DNA from: Caenorhabditis elegans | Taxonomy: Eukaryota > Nematoda > Chromadorea > Rhabditida > Rhabditidae | Length of the DNA stretch: 64,000 nt | NCBI RefSeq assembly: GCF_000002985.6 | Contig: NC_003283.11 | Coordinates: 5,704,001 to 5,768,000 of the forward strand | Direction: 5' to 3' | Part shown: positions 59,794 through 64,000 of the stretch, in pieces | Numbering within the stretch: position 1 is the first letter of the stretch | Layout of the letters: each line of letters starts with the position of its first letter | Position numbers and translations under genes: made by a program | The notes under the pieces: model-generated | The model's database searches: none | Seen by the model: the letters and a program-made list of their open reading frames with translations, nothing else | What the model was told of the DNA's origin: nothing

Positions 59794-62700
59794 TTTGAGT
59801 TTTCAAATGTAATTTCAGTTTGCAAATATAAACCAGCAAGTGATACTTTTCGATCCACTCTCGATACCTTTTATACCCGTGAATCTGTTGTGATAGCATC
59901 TGGTGGGCGGAGTCTGGCGATCAGAGCAGAAAACGAAACCGAAAGGACATTGAGACGTCATTCACCAATAAAGTTTCTGATAGCGAGAGAGTGCAGAGAA
60001 ATTAGAGGAACAGATTTTCTCTGGGTCTCTTCGTGTGAAAACACTAAAAATAGATAGTGAAGAACACTTTAAAGATGTTCACGTGAACATTGAACAAAAA
60101 AGAGGGTGTCCCCCAAGTGTTCGTTGTGAATTAAGTGTAATACTTGTTTGTGGTTTTTTGAAACAAGATTGGAAGATCGTGAAAGCAAAATACAAACTAA
60201 CTATAAATTAAATAAAACGTTTATAGTTGAGCAAGGAAATTGGATAAGAACATCAAAGTTCACTGAATGAATGGGGTCAAATTTCAACTAGGAAAGTTCA
60301 ATAAAGGCTTTTCAATTATGCAGAGTACACGTGGAACACTTTGCAGTTTTGGTGGTTTGATGGCATTGAGAGGAAATTGTTCCTGGAATCTAAATGTATA
60401 TTTTCAGAGCAATCTATTTTAAGCAAACTATTTTTCAGACAATTTTTAGCACATGATCTCATTAAACCTAGAAACGAACTGTCAACAGCTTGTGTCAACT
60501 CTGAGCTTCTCATTTCATAAAATTTATAATATTCCCAATTTGAGTTCGAGACACTCAAAATTAATAGAATTAAATAAATATTATCGTGTACTTTTTCAAT
60601 TGTTTTTCTATTCCATTTTTGAATTCATTTGCAGAACTTTGTACCCAACTTTTCCATCTTTTTATACAATGTTAAATGTACTCAATCTTTTTAAGCCTAT
60701 CATGTGAGTTGTGCTCTTTTGGATGAACAGTTGCTCAATGTTCGTCTGATCTCTGCGTCACATATTTGTGTGTAATGGGAATCGCAAAAGCTTATTGATT
60801 TTTATTGCTATTTTTGTGGATAAATGAACAAATGCACAATATGTACAAAATTTGGAAAAGTTGAATATCTAAAATTATTGATCCACATAACTGCGAAAAA
60901 TTAAATTGGTTATAGAATATGTTAAGTGCAATTAGTACGGAAAGTGTAATGCGGTACAAAGTTCTTGTTTTCAAAACATGCAATTTTAATCGATCTTTTT
61001 CTCATGCATTCTCATTGTTCTACTTCCTTTCATGATTTTTTTCCTTGTAACTTTGTTTTCTTATTGTAATAAATATTAAGTAGATCAATTTGTTTTCTTG
61101 CTTTAATAATAAAATCAACAATCTTCAGATCATTCCAATCATTGCATTCAATGCGTTCATCGACACCTCGCAGCTTTACGTTTTTGTTCAAAGATCTCTT
61201 GCAGGTGGGCTCTTTTGTGTTATCAGTGTAATCAATTCGTACTACTTTTCCACACAAACAAAACAACTTTTGAAAATCGAACAGTGACGAGTGGGCAAAG
61301 TATTCCCGTGATAGTACAGTCTGTAAAATACATTTGTAGTACTTCTTATCACTATTAATATAATTTGTAATAGGAGGAAACTGAAAACATGTTTGAAAGT
61401 GAACCGCTTAGGAGTGGTCGCAGTGATTTTTGGAATGAAAGTTCTGAAACGTTTTAGAGATTTAGTAGTCTATTGTTGAATGCATTTTTCATTAAACTTT
61501 TATTTTCCTGAAAAAGTTATGGGTAGATGACAAGATTAATACGGAACTTTGAATTGAGTTTTCAAAAAGAAATTTCTTAAAACATGCCAATTTTTCGAGG
61601 ATTTTTTTCAGATAATTTCAAAATAAAAATTCTCTATGCTTATTTGTTATCTTAGAGCCTCGGCATTTCGCTCCACATTTTTGTCTAATTTGTGGCCCAA
61701 AAACTGTTCAGTTGGACCAAACGTTGGCAAAACTTGGGCAATAGTTGGGCTAGACTTGGTATTGGGCCCAATTTCAGCCTAAATTTGGCTGAAATCAAGT
61801 CAACCCACTATTTATCCAAGTCAACATTTTCGGGCCAAACTTGAAAAAAAACTAACACCAAATGGAGGTTCATTTAAATTTTTATGTCATATTTCTCACG
61901 GTACCTTCAAATATTTATTAGAATTTCTAAACAACAAAAACTATACTTTGGGGGTGGTCTATGACTTGAACACCTCAGAAAGTGTAGCCTTGTTTTGTTT
62001 ATGTTTTTCTGATCATCTGAAGAATGTTCATTGTATCCATAATCAATGTTCATTGTGTTGGAAAAAATGTCAGTTGGTCACTGATTTGTTGATCTTTTTG
62101 CTAATCAACGAGCACTCAGTTGGAAGTTGTGTTTTTTAAAGAGAAATATCTGCAATTTGGGAGGAAGCTAATAGGCGCAAGCGTGATATGTTAGTTTTAG
62201 AAAATGGCAAATGTTTTGTACCAGAGTTTTTATATGACACTTCATAGGAAGGACTTAAAACCATTATTGTTTGGAAAAGTTGTTGCGTATATCTTTTATA
62301 GGGTATTTCCAGCAAAATCTATTAATCAACATTTTATGCACAACGGTTTTCGGATTGTTGTCTTGAATGTGACAATGTTACAGTACGAATGACCTTCTAA
62401 TAGTTTTATTTATGCCGATTTTGTATCCTCCGAATTGTTGTCCTCTTCCAGACTGTTCTCTGTCATTTCCTAGGCCTTTGTCATTATTATAGGCCATGCA
62501 AAAGATAACAATCAGGCTCCCGTCCGTCGGACATTGATCCGAAATTCGGTCCTTCTACGTCATGATCTTTGACCGTTTAGACTCATAGTCTGTAAGAGAC
62601 GCAGACATGATTAGGCCCGAGCAAAGAAGATACGAAATTATAATATGGAATACAAGATGCTATTGGACAAAGATCTATTTTTAAATTACTCTAGGTAACT

Positions 62701-64000
62701 AGTGAATTTGATTGAAATCGTTAATAAATAATCCCTGATAGTTTTGTAGGTGACAGTCGGGGTGGTATTGAAAAAGGAACTGGAAATTTAAAAATGGGGC
62801 AGGAGACAGAAATAGATTGATAATTTGATCGAGAAAAAGAACAAGAACAACTATCCGATTGAAATTACACTGTCTGATGTAAGGAAGAGAGATATAAATT
62901 GATGTTAGGATTACGGTACTGTTCAATGAAATAGTTACCAGTTGGGTGGAAGTGAGAGTTGAGATTATTTTAAATTTCCTAAACTTCCAAACTTAATTTT
63001 TATTGAAAATTTTGTCTTATTTGGATATTCCCTATAGGTCGGGATTTTAATTTTAATTTTGAATAAGTTGCATTTGAACAGCAAAGTTTTTGGAAACATT
63101 TTTATATAAAGTTTAAAATAGGGTTTTATAATTATCTTCAATTGGTTCTCAACTAGGTTCCAGAAAAAAGGAGTAGCTGCAGAATAACATCCAGAATAAA
63201 ATTGTCGATGTTTAAAGTTCAACAGGACAATTTCAAATTGCCAACTTTTCTGTACTAGTATTAACATAGAAAATACGGCATGTCAAGTGCCATATGGGTT
63301 TATCTGAATATTTTACATGCGTCCAAAAACAGCAAAACATTTTTTGGTTTTTAAAACACACAAAGCTTTGTTTGCAAAATTAGGACTATTTTAAATTTCC
63401 AAAAAATCTTTAAAAAACAAATTTTATTCCTGCAAAGCAAATGGACGAAACATTTCAGCCTCTTCGACTTTTAGACCTTTCTCTAATCGTCTGCAATTCC
63501 CGCAGACTTTTTTAAGGCAAAGTACAAAAAGGTAATCATCAGCTTGAAAAGTTGATCAGACAATTTTATGGTCAAAATTTTTGATAATAAGGGTTTTGTG
63601 AAAAAATTATTTTATAACTACAGATCCTCTAATAGTACTGTATCCTACTACTTCCTTGAAAAAGTTATATCTCGGTATATTTTGAAAAAAGCAAAAAGAC
63701 GAAAACAACAAAACAATAGAGAAAGAAATTACTAATACTTTATCAGTTGAAAACTCTTGTATAGAACCAATGAAAACTTAGATATACGCTGCCAAAGTTG
63801 AGCAATGGGGTGCAGTAAAAATAGAGGAAACACGGTATGCCAAGTGTCATATGGATCTTTGGTTTTGATCTTCTTACTGTTCAATGATATGGATAGTCAA
63901 AAATAAAAATTTCCTTGTTTATCAATTTATTTTTATTTTAGTTCCATCAGTACAAAATTCCATCAGAATTGTGCGTAAATAATCCAAAAAGGAACACATT
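59794..64000. other. No supportable gene; right end of window
   Basis: The first 250 bp are probably the phosphatase copy 2 promoter. Two exon-like segments on the plus strand, 60635-60703 (LYPTFPSFYTMLNVLNLF) and 61129-61204 (IIPIIAFNAFIDTSQLYVF), have acceptor and donor signals and hydrophobic translations. They do not join in a consistent frame, so they may be remnants of a receptor gene. A repeat with GGGCCAA/TTGGCC words at 61690-61845 resembles 280-370. A palindrome end (AATAGAGGAAACACGGTAT) lies at 63818-63838. Confidence 0.5.

Noticed and set aside
60635-61204. Two hydrophobic exon-like segments on the plus strand
   Set aside because: The hydrophobic frames of the two pieces do not join in phase and no further exons were found; kept only as a remark in the region entry.
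1-64000. CRISPR array, phage or bacterial defence system
   Set aside because: Spliced nematode genes throughout; the regular repeats present are palindromic elements and tandem repeats without spacers or cas-like genes.

Overview
The window looks like nematode nuclear DNA, almost certainly Caenorhabditis elegans. It is AT-rich, with many short introns bounded by GT...TTTCAG, and palindromic repeat elements of the kind common in that genome. The gene content fits: a Pellino homologue, mitochondrial glycine-cleavage T-protein, a RhoGAP resembling RGA-3, a HAD-APH-ACAD fusion, two phosphoglycolate-phosphatase-like genes, an F-box/FBA_2 gene and srx-type chemoreceptors. From memory this matches a chromosome V interval (clones F25B4 / K09H11 / C53A3); I could not check that. 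Spliced models were built by hand from splice signals and reading-frame continuity. For the nine complete models (458, 402, 181, 1085, 630, 174, 985, 322 and 349 aa) the exon lengths sum to whole codons.

Layout. 1-5.4 kb: non-coding with one palindromic element. 5.4-17.6 kb: conserved core. It holds Pellino (+), gcst-1 (+), a small secreted protein (-) whose first intron is packed with repeats, a short basic/coiled-coil gene (-), and the RhoGAP (+). 17.6-30.7 kb: a long secreted disordered protein (-), followed by a tandem segmental duplication of about 4.7 kb. Each unit carries an srx-like receptor; the first is broken by several lesions and the second by a single nonsense codon. 31-32 kb: a four-TM protein (-). 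32-43.8 kb: gene desert. 43.8-49.5 kb: the ACAD10/11-type fusion (+) convergent with a phosphatase gene (-). 49.6-56.3 kb: rearranged accessory DNA with broken genes, a foldback element inserted in an exon, a 508-bp duplication and a frameshifted F-box gene. 56.4-59.8 kb: a second copy of the ACAD-fragment/phosphatase block. 59.8-64 kb: no supportable gene.

Functionally, the left third is ordinary housekeeping and signalling: mitochondrial one-carbon metabolism, Rho control of the cell cortex, and ubiquitin signalling. The 43.8-49.5 kb block is metabolic. The rest is a fast-changing chromosome-arm environment of duplication, gene conversion, palindromic elements and decaying members of large nematode families. 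I found no operon-like toolkit or defence system. The most unusual object is a 396-bp foldback whose arms are built of 15-bp repeats and which sits in a proline-rich exon, flanked by a 10-bp target duplication.
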